Below are positions 45,897 through 57,567 of a stretch of DNA of 64,000 nucleotides, piece after piece. The notes under the pieces are model-generated. The model was not told the origin of the DNA, searched no databases, and was given only the letters and a program-made list of their open reading frames with translations. The position numbers and the translations under genes were made by a program. This DNA comes from Solicoccozyma terricola (lineage: Eukaryota; Basidiomycota; Tremellomycetes; Filobasidiales; Piskurozymaceae). Within the stretch, counting starts at the first letter, position 1. The number at the start of each line of letters is the position of its first letter. The DNA is taken from assembly GCA_001600875.1 (NCBI GenBank), contig BCLD01000005.1, forward strand, positions 971,785 through 1,035,784, written 5' to 3'.

Positions 45897-47312
45897 ATGT
45901 CATCCAAGGCACTCCCATCACAACAGTCGGCATATCTCCATAGCACATCACATCACAACCACTCTCCATCACCACCGCCAGATCCTCCTGTTCATCTCCA
46001 TATCCCACCACTATCACATGGTCCACCCAGGTTAAAACCACTTCCACCGGTGTTTGTAAAGTCGACGGGGGTGTATGATGATTTGGGGAGATTGAAGTTG
46101 GATGATGAGGTGGGGCTCGCGGATGAGATGTGGGAAAGAAGAGAGGGAGACAAGGAAAAGGGGAAGCGGAAGGCAGGAGGTGGGATTTGGAAAGAGGTTG
46201 GATGGGATGATGAGAGTGGAACAGCTCAAAAGTTGGGAGATGAGCAGATACCGTCATCATCAATCACAATCAATCCTTCACCAACCCACGCTGATCCATC
46301 CACTGATCCATCCACTGATCCACCCACTTCTCAAAACACACCATCAACATCCACCTCCCAACCACTTCCACCTAAAATCCCACCATCACAATGGTTCATC
46401 CGACGTGCTCTCCTCTCTCAATCCCAAGCCCAATCCCAATCCCAACCTCCGGCAAACCCCATCGAACCTCTTTCCAACCTCAACGCCAAAACCACAATCT
46501 CAACCTCAACATCACCATCCCCATCACCACATCCACCCATCTCAGGAGTGTCATCAATCGTATCCCTAATCGACCTCCCACCACCTCCCTCTCGTGATCG
46601 AGCGACACAAGAAGACCTCAAAGAAATCGCATATAAACCACCGACATGGTATCATATCACACCGGATAATGTAGGTTATCAGATGATGATTAGAGGTGGA
46701 TGGGAAGGTGGTGGATTAGGTGGGGGCATGAAACGAAAGGAAGTAGTAAGAACAAGTGTAGGAGAGTTGGAGTTGGAGCAGGAGATGAAAGTGAAAGTGA
46801 AAGTGAAAGAAGAGGTTGGGAAGCGGGAATTAGGTGGTGGATATCGGAATGGAGAGAATGGGTCAGGGGATTCTTCATTACAACCTATTGAAATCTCTGA
46901 TTCGGACTCGGATTCGGATTCGGATTCGGATTCAGCTTCTGAGCCGGGATTTGAGATTGAAGAGACGTCAGCAATGTTCTCAACCGATGATTCAACGATT
47001 CCATTGCTACAACCTGCATCGACCTCTGGACAAGGAACAGGAAGAACAGCACCTGTTGCAACCGTCTTGAAATCGAATCTTCACGGTATCGGACACAACC
47101 CTACTCGTCATCGTTCCACCAACACCATCAATTCAAACACATCATCAAAAAAACGAATCACACATACATCTTCGGAATTACGTGCGATAAAACGTGGGAA
47201 AGTTGTACATCTAGATGGTGTAGATGGTGTTGAAAGAGGGAGGAAGAAGTTGGTGAGAGATGGGAAGAGGGAAGGGAGGGAGAGAAGGAGGTTGAGAGCG
47301 ATGTTGGATTAG
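45897..47312 (+). CDS. G-patch protein with split motif
   Basis: Single-exon protein of 471 residues. Two halves of a G-patch are visible: GYQMMIRGGWEGGGLG and, about 105 residues later, TAPVATVLKSNLHGIGHN. G-patch proteins activate DEAH-box RNA helicases in splicing and ribosome assembly. Between the halves lies a probable SUMO-interacting motif (PIEISDSDSDSDSD) and a coiled-coil-like Lys/Val/Glu run (EMKVKVKVKEEVGK). N-terminus Pro/Ser-rich (YLHSTSHHNHSPSPPPDPPV). C-terminus basic (RGRKKLVRDGKREGRERRRL), a likely nuclear signal. No intron seen. The first half keeps GWxxxxGLG; the usual contiguous spacing is lost. Confidence 0.75.
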   Translation: MSSKALPSQQSAYLHSTSHHNHSPSPPPDPPVHLHIPPLSHGPPRLKPLPPVFVKSTGVYDDLGRLKLDDEVGLADEMWERREGDKEKGKRKAGGGIWKEVGWDDESGTAQKLGDEQIPSSSITINPSPTHADPSTDPSTDPPTSQNTPSTSTSQPLPPKIPPSQWFIRRALLSQSQAQSQSQPPANPIEPLSNLNAKTTISTSTSPSPSPHPPISGVSSIVSLIDLPPPPSRDRATQEDLKEIAYKPPTWYHITPDNVGYQMMIRGGWEGGGLGGGMKRKEVVRTSVGELELEQEMKVKVKVKEEVGKRELGGGYRNGENGSGDSSLQPIEISDSDSDSDSDSDSASEPGFEIEETSAMFSTDDSTIPLLQPASTSGQGTGRTAPVATVLKSNLHGIGHNPTRHRSTNTINSNTSSKKRITHTSSELRAIKRGKVVHLDGVDGVERGRKKLVRDGKREGRERRRLRAMLD

Positions 47313-47782
47313 CTTGTATTTGGTTGGGCTGACGCCGGGATTCACGATTAGATGGTGTGTGGTTGTATAGATTCGCGTGATTCTTGTCACTTATGAGCAT
47401 GCCTTACGTCCGACAATGAGATAATACATCAACGCGAGTGCACTGCTTGGTATCCTCATGTCGTTGGTCAATGCCGATCTACCCAGTTGAGGGCCAGAAG
47501 GGAGCGTGAACATCCTTCGCCGACTGATGCTCTGTGGCAATGATCTGGCAGGTTGGAGGGAAGAGAGATGGGGGAGGAGGGGGGGAACAGCGAACGGTAG
47601 TGGGTAAATGTTGAGAGCGGTGTTGTTTCCTACAATTGCCGGTGTGTGGGCGTATTGGCGAAACGTCTCAATCCACCAGAACCGGTAACGACCTCGTCCT
47701 CCTCCCCCCCCCCCCCCCCCCCCCCCGGGTCGTCTCCTCAACGAGTGAGAGAAGAGTCATTATGATAAAATTCCTACAAATC
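47313..47782. other. Convergent intergenic region
   Basis: 3' flanks of the G-patch gene and the exchanger gene. Includes 22 C at 47705-47726. No gene supported. Confidence 0.45.
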
Positions 47783-49204
47783 CTACTTCAACCTCATTAC
47801 CACGGAAACCATATAGACAACATAACCGACCAACATCGCCACGCCGAACCATCTCTTGAACTTGCCGTACCACACGATCGCCCATAGGATGACCGCCGAG
47901 GCAAGGACGACGGATACATCCAACAATTCCGCTTTGCCTTCCACCACCCCCACCTCGCCCATGGAAGAGAATGACCGCAAAGACATTTTATCATTCTCGT
48001 ATGCGGCTTCTCCACGAACGAGGTAAACGATTCCTAATACCAAAGTACCGAGAAAGACACAACTACCTACGGTATTAGCGATGAGTACACCTGATTGTTT
48101 CTTCATCCCGGCTTTGAAAGCTACGAGTTTTTCAGGTAAAGTGGTAGCGATACTAAGTATGGTGAGACCTGCCGTTGATTGATAGAGACCGAGGAGGATG
48201 GCGAGGTTTGATGTGGTTGAAGCGAGGAGATACCCGGATATGGAGAGAAGGATGGTGGAGATGATGAGTAGTGTAAGATGGTGGATTGTGGATTTACGGA
48301 TTTGAGGAATAGAGCGAGGGGTTGAGGGATCTTGTGGGTGAGAAACGAGGAGTGGTGTGCGATCAGACGCTGCGTTGAGAAGGAAAGGAGAAGAACGAAG
48401 AAAAAAGGGGCGTTAGTACGACTAGTGGATAGAGGGATGGTGGGTCACGACTTACCAACGGGAGGAGCAATTACAGCTCTTGGAGCTACATCCTCGTCTT
48501 CACTCGTATCATCATCCGACTCATCATCATCTGAATCAGAATCAGAATCCTCGGGTGCGATAACTATTCCTCGATATATCCCAAACGCTATAGCACCGAC
48601 GTAGATGACAAAGACGCCAACCAATAATCCACCTATGATCCTCCCACGAACAAGTCCCATTCTACCAGCTCGAGATCCAACATGCTTTCTAACAGGTGGT
48701 AGAGCCAGAGCTGCGATGCCAATATAAAGAATGACAAGCAAAGTGGTGTAAATCCTAGCTGAGAATATTTCGATGCCTTCGAGGGATGCAGGAGCGAATA
48801 AAAGTCCGATAGAAAAGGACCCGAGGATGTTGGCTATTGATGAACCGTAGATGTTGGAGAGTGCCAACGAGGGATTGTCTTGAGCTAGAGATGAGACGAC
48901 CACTGCAAGCTGGGGTGGGGTGGGGAGGGAAAGAATGATCAGACAAGGAGTTAGCTGGAAAATTCGGTGTATTGTGATGTATGTGTATGGGATCTGTTCT
49001 GCATACCTCCTCCCACTCCGCACCAGCCGTCAATAATCCTACCAAGACTGTAGGTAGACCGAATCGTTTTGCGACTATAGCCGTTGAATCTACGAAGATG
49101 TCAGCGCTTCGTTCGAGCATGACGAGGGATGCGAGGAAGACGAGAGCGTTGAAGGTCCCACGAAGCCATACTGGATGAGAGGGAGAGTCGATGATGGGTA
49201 GCAT
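47783..49204 (-). CDS. CaCA-superfamily cation (Na+/Ca2+-type) exchanger
   Basis: Polytopic membrane antiporter with two alpha-repeats. Repeat 1: VGLLTAGAEWEE, then LAVVVSSLAQDNPSLALSN and IYGSSIANILGSFSIGLLF. Repeat 2: STAGLTILSIATTLPEKLVA, then FKAGMKKQSGVLIANTVGSC and VFLGTLVLGIVYLVRG. About ten hydrophobic segments. An acidic cytosolic loop (EDSDSDSDDDESDDDTSEDE) lies between halves. Repeat 2 keeps the PE Glu; repeat 1 has WEE in place of the usual SxPE. Start ATG 49204 (MLPIIDSPSHPVWLRGTF); the upstream frame begins with a non-ATG codon. Ion specificity and organelle cannot be read from sequence. Confidence 0.82.
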
Positions 49205-49286
49205 GGGGGATGGGGGATGGAGATGGTGATGTAGATGGTGAAGTCGTTCGGAGAGATGTTTGCTTCGTTGCTTTCGCGTGTTTTTT

Positions 49287-49742
49287 ATGGGACAACCAAC
49301 CCGACCTCCACTTCCACTTCCATCCACAACCATAATACATGACCTTGGACAACATCATTTCCTCTCCTGCCTAACATGTCATATACCTTCCCATCACGAC
49401 CACGACCACGACCATGACCACGACCACTCCTCCCATATTCCCCCAAACGACCCCACACTTTTTAAACGACGGATCACAGTCTCCCAAACCTCTAACCCTT
49501 CAACGTATCCCAACGACAAAGACCCCTTTAAATCCATCACATCCACACCTCCCGTCGTTCGCCTACTTTATCTCCTTCTTCTTCTTCAGTATCATCACCC
49601 TCATCTCTCATCATTAGCTATCCAATGGTACTTGGGATCAAAAAATCCCATTCGCTTGATTAATATCAACAATCCCGTACGAGGTAGTCCTATTCACGCT
49701 CGTTTCTCATTTAGATGGGGTCAGGTTCTATATCGAATTTAA
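49287..49742 (+). CDS. Doubtful small protein, 151 residues
   Basis: Open frame from ATG 49287 (MGQPTRPPLPLPSTTIIHDL) with a His-Asp repeat (HDHDHDHDHDHSSH) and a C-terminal part that looks more natural (TPPVVRLLYLLLLLQYHHPH; NPVRGSPIHARFSFRWGQV). The start is only 83 bases from the divergent exchanger gene. No recognised family and no introns. It could be spurious, so it is listed with low confidence. Confidence 0.25.
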   Translation: MGQPTRPPLPLPSTTIIHDLGQHHFLSCLTCHIPSHHDHDHDHDHDHSSHIPPNDPTLFKRRITVSQTSNPSTYPNDKDPFKSITSTPPVVRLLYLLLLLQYHHPHLSSLAIQWYLGSKNPIRLININNPVRGSPIHARFSFRWGQVLYRI

Positions 49743-50832
49743 AAGGGGAACTTCTCAATGGATTCTAAGATCATGGATATGTACTTGAGTTATGTTTTAA
49801 TTCAGAAGATTGAGATAGATGGGAATTAGGAATATTGGAAAGGAAAAGGGGAAAATTGGAAAGTTGATGTTGGGTGGGGGGGTGGGGAAACGTAAGAGAT
49901 GTTATTCAGGTTCAAAGGATGGTGAAAGGATATGTGGGTGGAATACCAAACTACTCTTTTACTTGTCATTCTCATCCAATCTCTTTTCCACTCGAAATAT
50001 CAACCAACACCCCTGTTCACTCTTTTTTATCTTTTCTGAACACTCGATCATTCATTCATCCAAGACCAGTCGGATCAAAAGGGATTCGATTCGCAATATC
50101 ATTGTTGGGAAAGTTTTATCGATGGATGAATGGGAGATTTAACACGAGTGATGGTGACGGATGATGATGATGATATATGAACTGTCGGATGGGTTGTATT
50201 CCATGTATTCCATGTACTCTATGTATTCTATAAGTGGACATGGGGGAGTGCACGGTAGTATTTCATTCAGCATTGCCATGTTTGTTACTTTGTTGCGGAG
50301 GGAGGGGAGGGGGGAAACGGGTTCACTCTGTGCATTCCATTCCATTCCATCCCCATCCATCCAGTCACTGTGAGCAAGGTGATGCACGGAGGAGGAGGGG
50401 AGGGGGAGGGACGGCGAGACAGGATGTGCCATTGTGCCATGATCCGCGGATGGTACATCGCCACCGTACCCCGGGTCCAGACCACCCAGTCCAACGATAG
50501 ATAGATAATCAATATCAAATCCGAAAACCACAATCTTCGGGTCCTCGGGTTCATTGGCCAATTTTTTCAACAACATCGTACTGGTATATCCCCCCCCCAC
50601 CACCCCGGTACCTACGTTCCCGATCTCTCTACGCCATCACTTGCGCATCACACCGATACAATCCCCCCCCCCACATCCCCTTGGTTAGCTATTCCAACGA
50701 GGAGAAATCATCCCGTTCGAAAAGTTGATCGTGTGACACAACGGGAGATTGGGTTGGTGTGTTGGTGGTTGGTCGGTCGGTGGGTGTTAGTTATTCGTCG
50801 TGGTGGACAGGGGTTCCCCGTTTAAATTCGAT
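49743..50832. other. Long intergenic region
   Basis: About 1.1 kb. Contains a tandem ATGTATTCC/ATGTACTCT-type repeat at about 50197-50232, C/G-rich patches, and tandem GGTCGGTCGGTGGGTG near 50770-50785. No supported gene. A minus-strand open frame at 50139-50603 lacks an ATG before its repeat-coded part. Confidence 0.45.
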
Positions 50833-53800
50833 ATGGCAGTATCTCGAGATCCAATCCGATCATCTGTAAGTTCACAAACCCAAACTCAACCTTTTGGATC
50901 CGAATCCCCCCCCCCCCCCCCCCCCCCTTCTTTTCAATCCTCACTCACATCCCATTCAACTGTCCCCTACGGATTACAGATGGATCCTCAAAAATCTCTT
51001 CAAGTGATTCAATCATTAATCGATCCAGTCTTATTATCAATCAATGGATCTACCCTATCTACGTCTACCACGAATCCCACTATCACCACTATCAATCCAA
51101 ACACCACCACCACCACAACCACCACCACCAACACCACCGCAAGCTCGAATTTAAATCCACCATCTTCTTCTTCACAATCAAGATCAAAATCACCTCTGAA
51201 ATCATGTTTGAAAATATCGTCATCTCATGATTCATCTTCATCATCACTACACCCATCCTCATCCCCATCCTCATCCCCACATTCCACTTCCACCTCCTCC
51301 CCCAAACTCCCCTCCCCATCCCCATCCCCATCCCCATCCCCATCCCCCTACCCCTCACCCACACTTTCAATATCAAACTCAATTCCACAATTAACAAACG
51401 AACAACAATCTCAAATCGATACTTCAATTCAATTATTATTTAGAGCTATTGTTCATTGGACGAAATTGGTTAGATCACCTGTACAATCGCCTTTAGGTGG
51501 TGGTGGTGGTGTTGGTGGTGGTGGTGGTGGGGGTGGTGGGGGAGGGGGAGGGGGAACGGGAACGAGTGGGAAAGAGAGGTTTAGATTAGGAAGTCCACCG
51601 CCGACGACGACGAACACGACGACTTTCGTGGGTAATGGAGGTGATGGGATTGGTGGGATTGATGATGGGGATGAAGAAGATGTATTGGAGATTGGAAGGA
51701 AAGGGAGGAAGAAAGGGAAAGGATCGAATGGTGTTGGTGGTGTTGCTGGTGGTGGTTGGGATTCACCGATGATTGGATCGATTGAACAGGTTGAATCTAA
51801 TGAAAACAATGAAAAGGGAAAACAGGTGGAAAATCAAAAGGAAATGAATGGTTTAACAAAAGAAGGGAAACCAGTTGTTGATATTGGTATAACCAAAGTT
51901 GAGACAGAAGTTGGGAAAGAGACTCCTATGAGTTTGGGTGGATTTACAGGGATGGGTTTTGGGAAGATGATGTGGAGATCAGATGCTATGATTATTGTAA
52001 GTCCCATCTTCGCTTTTCGTTTTTGTTGTTGGGGGGCGGGGGGTGGATTCAAGGTGCTAATATGAAAAGAAAAAACCCCCCATTTCCCAGTATTCTTTTC
52101 TATACGTCTTGATTCAACTACATCTCCATAACCTACTTTTGAACCCATATCACGCAACTTCCACCAGCACCAGCACCACCACCACCAGCACCTCCATCGA
52201 GGATACTAGGCATGAGAGTCGAAACGGAATGTCAGCATGGCGACAAGGATTGAAATCAAAGTTGAGGGTTTTAATGGAACAAGTGGGGATTTGTCTGAAG
52301 GGTATCGCACAGACACCCGGGAGTTCAGGAGGGCATGAAGGAGCGAAAATTTGTGTGATTTATCTGGTGCGTTTACCTCCCCCCCCCCCCCCCCCCGCGG
52401 GCGTTAGAATTTTGGAGAGGAAGCTGAAAATGTACAAGTGTGGTCCGTTGTGAAACCAGACCGCGGTCTTGACACCAGATCGGAAAGAAGCTCATAGCCA
52501 TTGGAAAGCATTAGCTTCCCATAAACCAAGTGGTATAGCAGAAGCAGATCGTCTACGTGGAATCGCAGCGGAACGTCTTGCGTCACTAGAATCCAAATCA
52601 ACAACATCGACAAACTCCATACCTTTCCCTCAGAGCGTGAATGGAGGACAGGAGGATGGCGCGTCATCGAAACCGACGCAACCTCAAAAATCTTATTTCC
52701 TCTCGAGGACGTCTTCGATACTATCACTCGCTAGTGTCTTTTCCACCAGGTCAAGAGCTTTCTCTAGTGAGCTGCAATGCAAGTCGAGTTCTTCGCTACC
52801 AACACTATCACTAGAGTCTGTAGGAGTCGTGGAGCAGACGTCAACGACATTGGGTCAGAATGGATTACCTGCGGGTAGGGATCGCGATGAGCGGAGAAGA
52901 AGCACAAGCGATAGTGCGGAAGAGGTTTTGAGGAGGTATGGCGGCGGCGGCGGCGGGAATCAGCCACCAGCCAAACGAACTCGCCGGAGTGAGAGAGGTT
53001 GGTTGAGTGGGTTGACGGTGATGAACAAGTTGTCTGGATTACATCACTCGTTTACACCGGGCTCTGATAAAGAGGACACGATGGAGACTAGATACAAGGA
53101 CGCTTCTGATACTAGCACCACAATCACGGCCAACTCGAGTGGATCAATGGTATCGACCTCGGAAGCGCAACTTATACCTGGAACGAGCAGGTCGAGCGAG
53201 AGGGAAGATATCGCCACGCCGTTAGTCGGTTCTCTCGTTGGTTCTGTGGGAAAGTTGTCATCTACGCTGAAGCCCAAGACACCGTTGTCCATCACGCCAC
53301 GAGCGAATGGAGTCTCACCCATCATGCGCATACAATCAAGTCCACGGCTGGGAAGCCTGGCCTCCGACTCAACTATCAAGGTCGCCATGTCAACAGCAGA
53401 GAGGAAGCCTTCCATCAACGCCGATCCTACCCAACTCTCGGTTCGACCACAACTTCACACCGTTCGATCATCGCCTCAGTTGAGGCCCGGTCGAGCGTTC
53501 GAGAACAATACGGCAATGCCCCCACTCGATCCTGCGTTCCTAGCAGCAGAAGCGAACAGTTCGTTTACCCAAGAAAACGAATGCGCAGTGTGTGAAGCTA
53601 CCGGATTCAACTTTCCAAGGTGTGCAAAGTGTGGAGATACTTTCTGCTCGCGGGAGTGTAGGGTGGGCAATGATGCCGGTGGGGATGGGAAGAGGTGAGT
53701 CGACGACCTCGTGGTTGATCAGATGATATCATAATCGTGTACTGATAATCCGGTTGTGTTTTCATTAGACATATTTGCGGAATATGGAAAGCCAGAAAAC

Positions 53801-54661
53801 TGCTTGAACCACCTAAACCGCAACCTCGATCACGGAGATCGAGCGTCACTTCAAAGCCAATTCTGAGTACGTAGATTCGAGTGAATACATGCTTATCCTT
53901 AGGAAAGGACAACACATCATCATGAAAAAGGGCATGCATGACACATTCTTGGGTCCTCTTTGTACACACAAGCATGATACGAATACGATCGATTGATTAC
54001 ATTTCACGGAATTGACGTCATGATTTCCCATGTTACTCACGTGGTTCAGTGTAGTTCGGTAGGGTATGTTTGCATACAGTTGGAAATCGATGGATGAGCA
54101 ACTCAAAATCAAGCGCACCATGTCTAACCTACCCATACTTGCTTTCCCGAGGTGTAGAGTGCGTATGATCGCAGTGCAGATGGTAGAAAATCCGAAGAGG
54201 ACGTTATTTGGCTTCAATTTTCTCGGAAACAAGGCATGTCTTGATTCAACAAAAAATCACGCCAGTCGCATCGCACGCTTTAACTGACCTAGTAGTCTCT
54301 GACTTTGAAACAGCCTGCAAGAGTTGGGTCGGACGATACTAACCAAGGAACTGAAGCGATTAGGCATGTGGACAAGGACATCTCATCACACGCGCGAACA
54401 ACGCAAGGTTCAACAACAACTACAACAACTCTGAAACCCACTACCTCCACCTCCACCATATCCCCATCATCACCCACCTCAACCCCACCTCCCAACCCCA
54501 ATCAACCTCAAACAAACAACGGAATTCTACCCCGTGACGCTGAAGCTCTTCAAAAACTCCTTGATCGGGATGGAGGTTCAGCAGGGTTCGAATATGAAGA
54601 TGGAGTACCGGCAGGTGGACAGAGGAAGGCTGTGAAAAGGGAGATGTTTAGATTGATGTGA
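50833..54661 (+). CDS. Large Ser-rich protein with MYND/HIT-like zinc finger
   Basis: Start MAVSRDPIRSS, then an intron with a 22-C run, then MDPQKSLQVIQSLIDPVLLS. ATG 50981 may be the real start instead. The N-terminal third is low complexity (Thr, Ser/Pro, and a Gly run), followed by a hydrophobic segment (MIIYSFLYVLIQLHLHNLLL). A conserved-looking block follows: HSHWKALASHKPSGIAEADR and LRGIAAERLASLES. Near the end, ECAVCEATGFNFPRCAKCGD and TFCSRECRV plus HICGIW form a Cys/His treble-clef pattern similar to zf-MYND or zf-HIT. C-terminus: GILPRDAEALQKLLDRDGGS to REMFRLM. The splice between 53870 and 54315 is not resolved in frame, so the last 115 residues are less sure. Function unknown. 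Confidence 0.6.
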
Positions 54662-54724
54662 CATGTAATTATGTATATATATATATGTTAAACGATGTGC
54701 ACCGGATTGGGGGGGGGGGGGNAT

Positions 54725-55383
54725 TTNGGNGATTTGATTGCCGGTTAGGGATAGTTTGGACACGGGTCTCCATGTATCCACTGAACCTTCCGCTTTGACG
54801 ATCCATACTTGTTGGATATCGATTTGGGATGTCATTTCCACCGATTCCAACAGGTTCAATTCTTGTATGATGTTTTCGAGGTCATCTTTGTGAAGTTCAC
54901 TGTACATCAATGAAAGATGTGGGAAATACTGAGGTGGATGAACATCATATGCGATTTCACAACGTTTTCGAAGGTCTAGTAATCCACTATTAACTGAAGA
55001 TGATGGTTTGATAGGGTTGATGATGGCTTGAAAATATATATCACCAGTTTGAGGAGGTTGTACTTCCAATGTCAACTTGTCCGAACCACGAGAACTCGAC
55101 CAATCTTGTAGCGCGGCAGAGATGGACCGTGTGAGTTCTTCTAGATTGAGGGTGAGAGGTACAGTTGGCATGAGAGTTACATGTGGATGAAAGGTCGGAG
55201 ATGGTGGATGATGAGAGGATAACGAGTTGATGTGTTGTTGAAGGGTGATGTTTTCCTGACTGGATTGGGAAGGCATCAACCAGAGGAGGTATCCTGAAAT
55301 TCCTCCCATTTGAAAATAGTCAGTCAGAAATGTGGTATACGATGGGGAATGGACTGACCTGTTATAGATGTTCTTGAAGACAT
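54725..55383 (-). CDS. CPD1: 2',3'-cyclic-nucleotide 3'-phosphodiesterase (Cpd1-like, 2H family)
   Basis: 2H phosphoesterase acting on cyclic phosphates such as ADP-ribose 1'',2''-cyclic phosphate from tRNA splicing. The two catalytic H-x-[ST] motifs are present: FHPHVTLMPT and FPHLSLMYSEL. N-terminus YLLWLMPSQSSQENITLQQH is typical. About 190 residues. I chose a spliced start: MSSRTSITG from 55383 with a GTCAGT donor, CTGAC branch and TTTCAG acceptor. An unspliced start at 55309 (MGGISGYLLW) is possible. The 3' end contains ambiguous bases at 54722, 54727 and 54730; the likely stop codon NAA is at 54725-54727. A 13-G run follows. Confidence 0.85.
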
Positions 55384-55767
55384 TGGATTGTTGGATATGC
55401 TTTCGTGAGGATGAGAGAATAATGAGACAGTTTGCGTGATAGCAACAAAGACGAGGGGTTGGTTGAGATTTGGCTCACGTGGGTGGGGAAATGGGGCTCC
55501 GCGATGACGAGAGGAATGGTTTGACACGTCACCATGACCCACCTCCCCCGGGGAACCGCCCAGATGGCTGCGCCACGTCACCACTTCTTATCGCCGACGC
55601 CCAGCTCTAAGCGCACATCTACCTGCGCTTCGCCGTGCCTCCCTCTCCCGCGCTTATCCTAGGACACCACCACCTGGATCTATCGACACCGCCCAGGACC
55701 CCCCAATTCACCTGGACCGCCTGATAATCCTTCCATCAAGACTTCCGTCCCTCATCAATTACTCAAA
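55384..55767. other. Divergent promoter region, CPD1/RPS19
   Basis: C-rich (plus strand) with pyrimidine tracts before the RPS19 start, as in fungal ribosomal-protein promoters. No gene supported. Confidence 0.5.
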
Positions 55768-57087
55768 ATGCCTGGTGTTCGTGATCTTAGGTGATTATCA
55801 GCGGTCTGCGGTCTGCGGTGGTGGATGGTGTGGTGGAGACGGAGCGGAGAAGGAGGAGACGGGGTGGTGAGGATGAATAGAGGCTCGTTTAGGGTCTAGG
55901 AGTTTGAAGTGTGAATGTGCGCGGTATGGATCGTTGTGAAATGAGTGGAAGAGTCACAACGAAGCAAGATCACAGATGGTACCCCGACAATTGCGATGGA
56001 CCTAGGATGGACTAGGAATCAAGACCTGGACGGACTGCTATCAATACCACACATTACGTCAAACAACGATAATTAAAGGTTGGAACTTCAATCCGACCCA
56101 AACCAACCACGGAATTCGCATCCGTTTCAAGACAACAACGTGGACTGCAGGCTCGCACCCAATCTCATTAACCACTCTGCAACCCGCGCGGGTACGGAGG
56201 GAGGAAAGACGATGTCGAACGAGTCGCAGTTTGGGAAAACGCTACCAGGCGCGTCGACGACAACTGGCCGCAAATAGCGGCTCCCGAGTGATCTCACACC
56301 ACCTCTTCCGAATGGGAGATGAGGTTTAGGAGATTTAGAAGAGGATGGTCGTGGTAGATGCTACTCCCGTTTCATATGAACAATTTGCTGACATCTCGCA
56401 TTTTCGTACTTCCACCATGTCTTTTTTCATACATATAGCGCTGAGGCCTTTGTTGCGTCATACGCATCCCATCTTAAGCGATCGGGTAAGCTGGAGATCC
56501 CAACTTGGTGTGATGGTGAGTGTCCTTTCTCTTTAACTCATTCCGAGTGTATGGGTTAGGAATCTAACTCGTTGTTTCTTTTTTTGATTGATTGATGGAT
56601 CATAGTCGTCAAGACTTCCTCTTCCCGCGAGTTGGCTCCATACGACCCAGATTGGTTCTATGTCTCCGCCGGTATGTTCCGACTTCTCCATACCTCCCCA
56701 CAATCTTGCCACTCACCGTGCTGCACGAACCCCCTTTATAGCCGCCGTCGCTCGACACATCTACCTGCGCAAGCACGTCGGTGTCGGTGCTCTCACCAAG
56801 CTCCACGGAAAGAAAAACAGACGTGGAAACCGACCATCCCACCACAAGGATGCAGCTGCTGGTGTTCAGAGGAACATTGTTCAGGCTTTAGAGAAGATTG
56901 GTGTTTTGGAGAAGCACCCGGATGGTGGTAGGAGGATCTCGGTCGATGGCATGTGAGTTTTGACCGGGCTGGCGAGAGGCGTTTTGGGAAAATCGTGGTC
57001 TTGATGATGATACTGATGTGAAAATCGACGTTGCATTGCAGGCGTGATCTCGACCGAATCGCTACTTCCGTTCTCGAGACCCAGAAG

Positions 57088-57122
<35 letters not shown>

Positions 57123-57162
57123 GGAGGAGGAGGCTGATGAGGAGGAGGCCGATGACGAGTAG
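55768..57162 (+). CDS. RPS19: 40S ribosomal protein eS19 with poly-Glu tail
   Basis: Small-subunit ribosomal protein needed for 18S rRNA maturation. Five exons (55768-55790, 56439-56515, 56606-56671, 56742-56952, 57042-57162) sum to 498 bases, 165 residues. Sequence: MPGVRDLSAEAFVASYASHL, KRSGKLEIPTWCDVVKTSSS, RELAPYDPDWFYVSAAAVAR, HIYLRKHVGVGALTKLHGKK, NRRGNRPSHHKDAAAGVQRN. The last exon ends the normal fold at ATSVLETQK. It then adds 15 consecutive Glu and ADEEEADDE, absent from canonical eS19 (about 145 residues). Intron 1 is 648 bases and interrupts after the Leu7 codon. The frame through all exons is continuous. Confidence 0.95.
55791..56438 (+). other. Large first intron of RPS19
   Basis: 648 bases between a GTGATT donor and a CATATAG acceptor. 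Ribosomal-protein introns often host snoRNAs or autoregulatory folds. I looked for C/D boxes (RTGATGA, CTGA) and ACA boxes and saw no convincing set. Confidence 0.7.
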
Positions 57163-57567
57163 AGATCTTTATTCGATCTTTTCATTGCCAATCACCTACA
57201 AACTACACCCAAAACCTTCTGGCTTTTCTTCTTCAATGAGGGGGGACTTTGTTTCCGGTGCCCTGTCTTGTGATTCTGTCTCGAGGACAAGTGGGGGTCG
57301 GGAATGAATTTTTATGACATTCTCATGTCGGGATTATTGGGATCGTGTTGAGCTGTGTTTGTCCAATTCAAACCAATATAGCAACTTGCCCGCAAAAGAA
57401 GAGCCTAATAGCTTGAACGCAGGCTATGAATGCGCATGACCGATTACCACGCCCGTTACGGACGACCCGCTGAGCTTGTCTCGCAAGAACATCATAAGAT
57501 CGTGATCGTGAACAAGAGCCTGACAAACGGAGGAAAGTTACAGAAAGAAAACGTGACAATATCACCC
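57163..57567. other. Convergent intergenic region
   Basis: 3' flanks of RPS19 and MRC1. Nothing supported. Confidence 0.45.

Noticed and set aside
50139..50603. Minus-strand frame of 154 codons (KLANEPEDPKIVVFGFDIDY)
   Set aside because: It begins with GTG, its C-terminal part is coded by ATG/ATTCC repeats, and no splice sites or homologue were recognised.
55791..56438. Possible intronic snoRNA in RPS19
   Set aside because: No paired C/D or H/ACA boxes in suitable spacing were seen.
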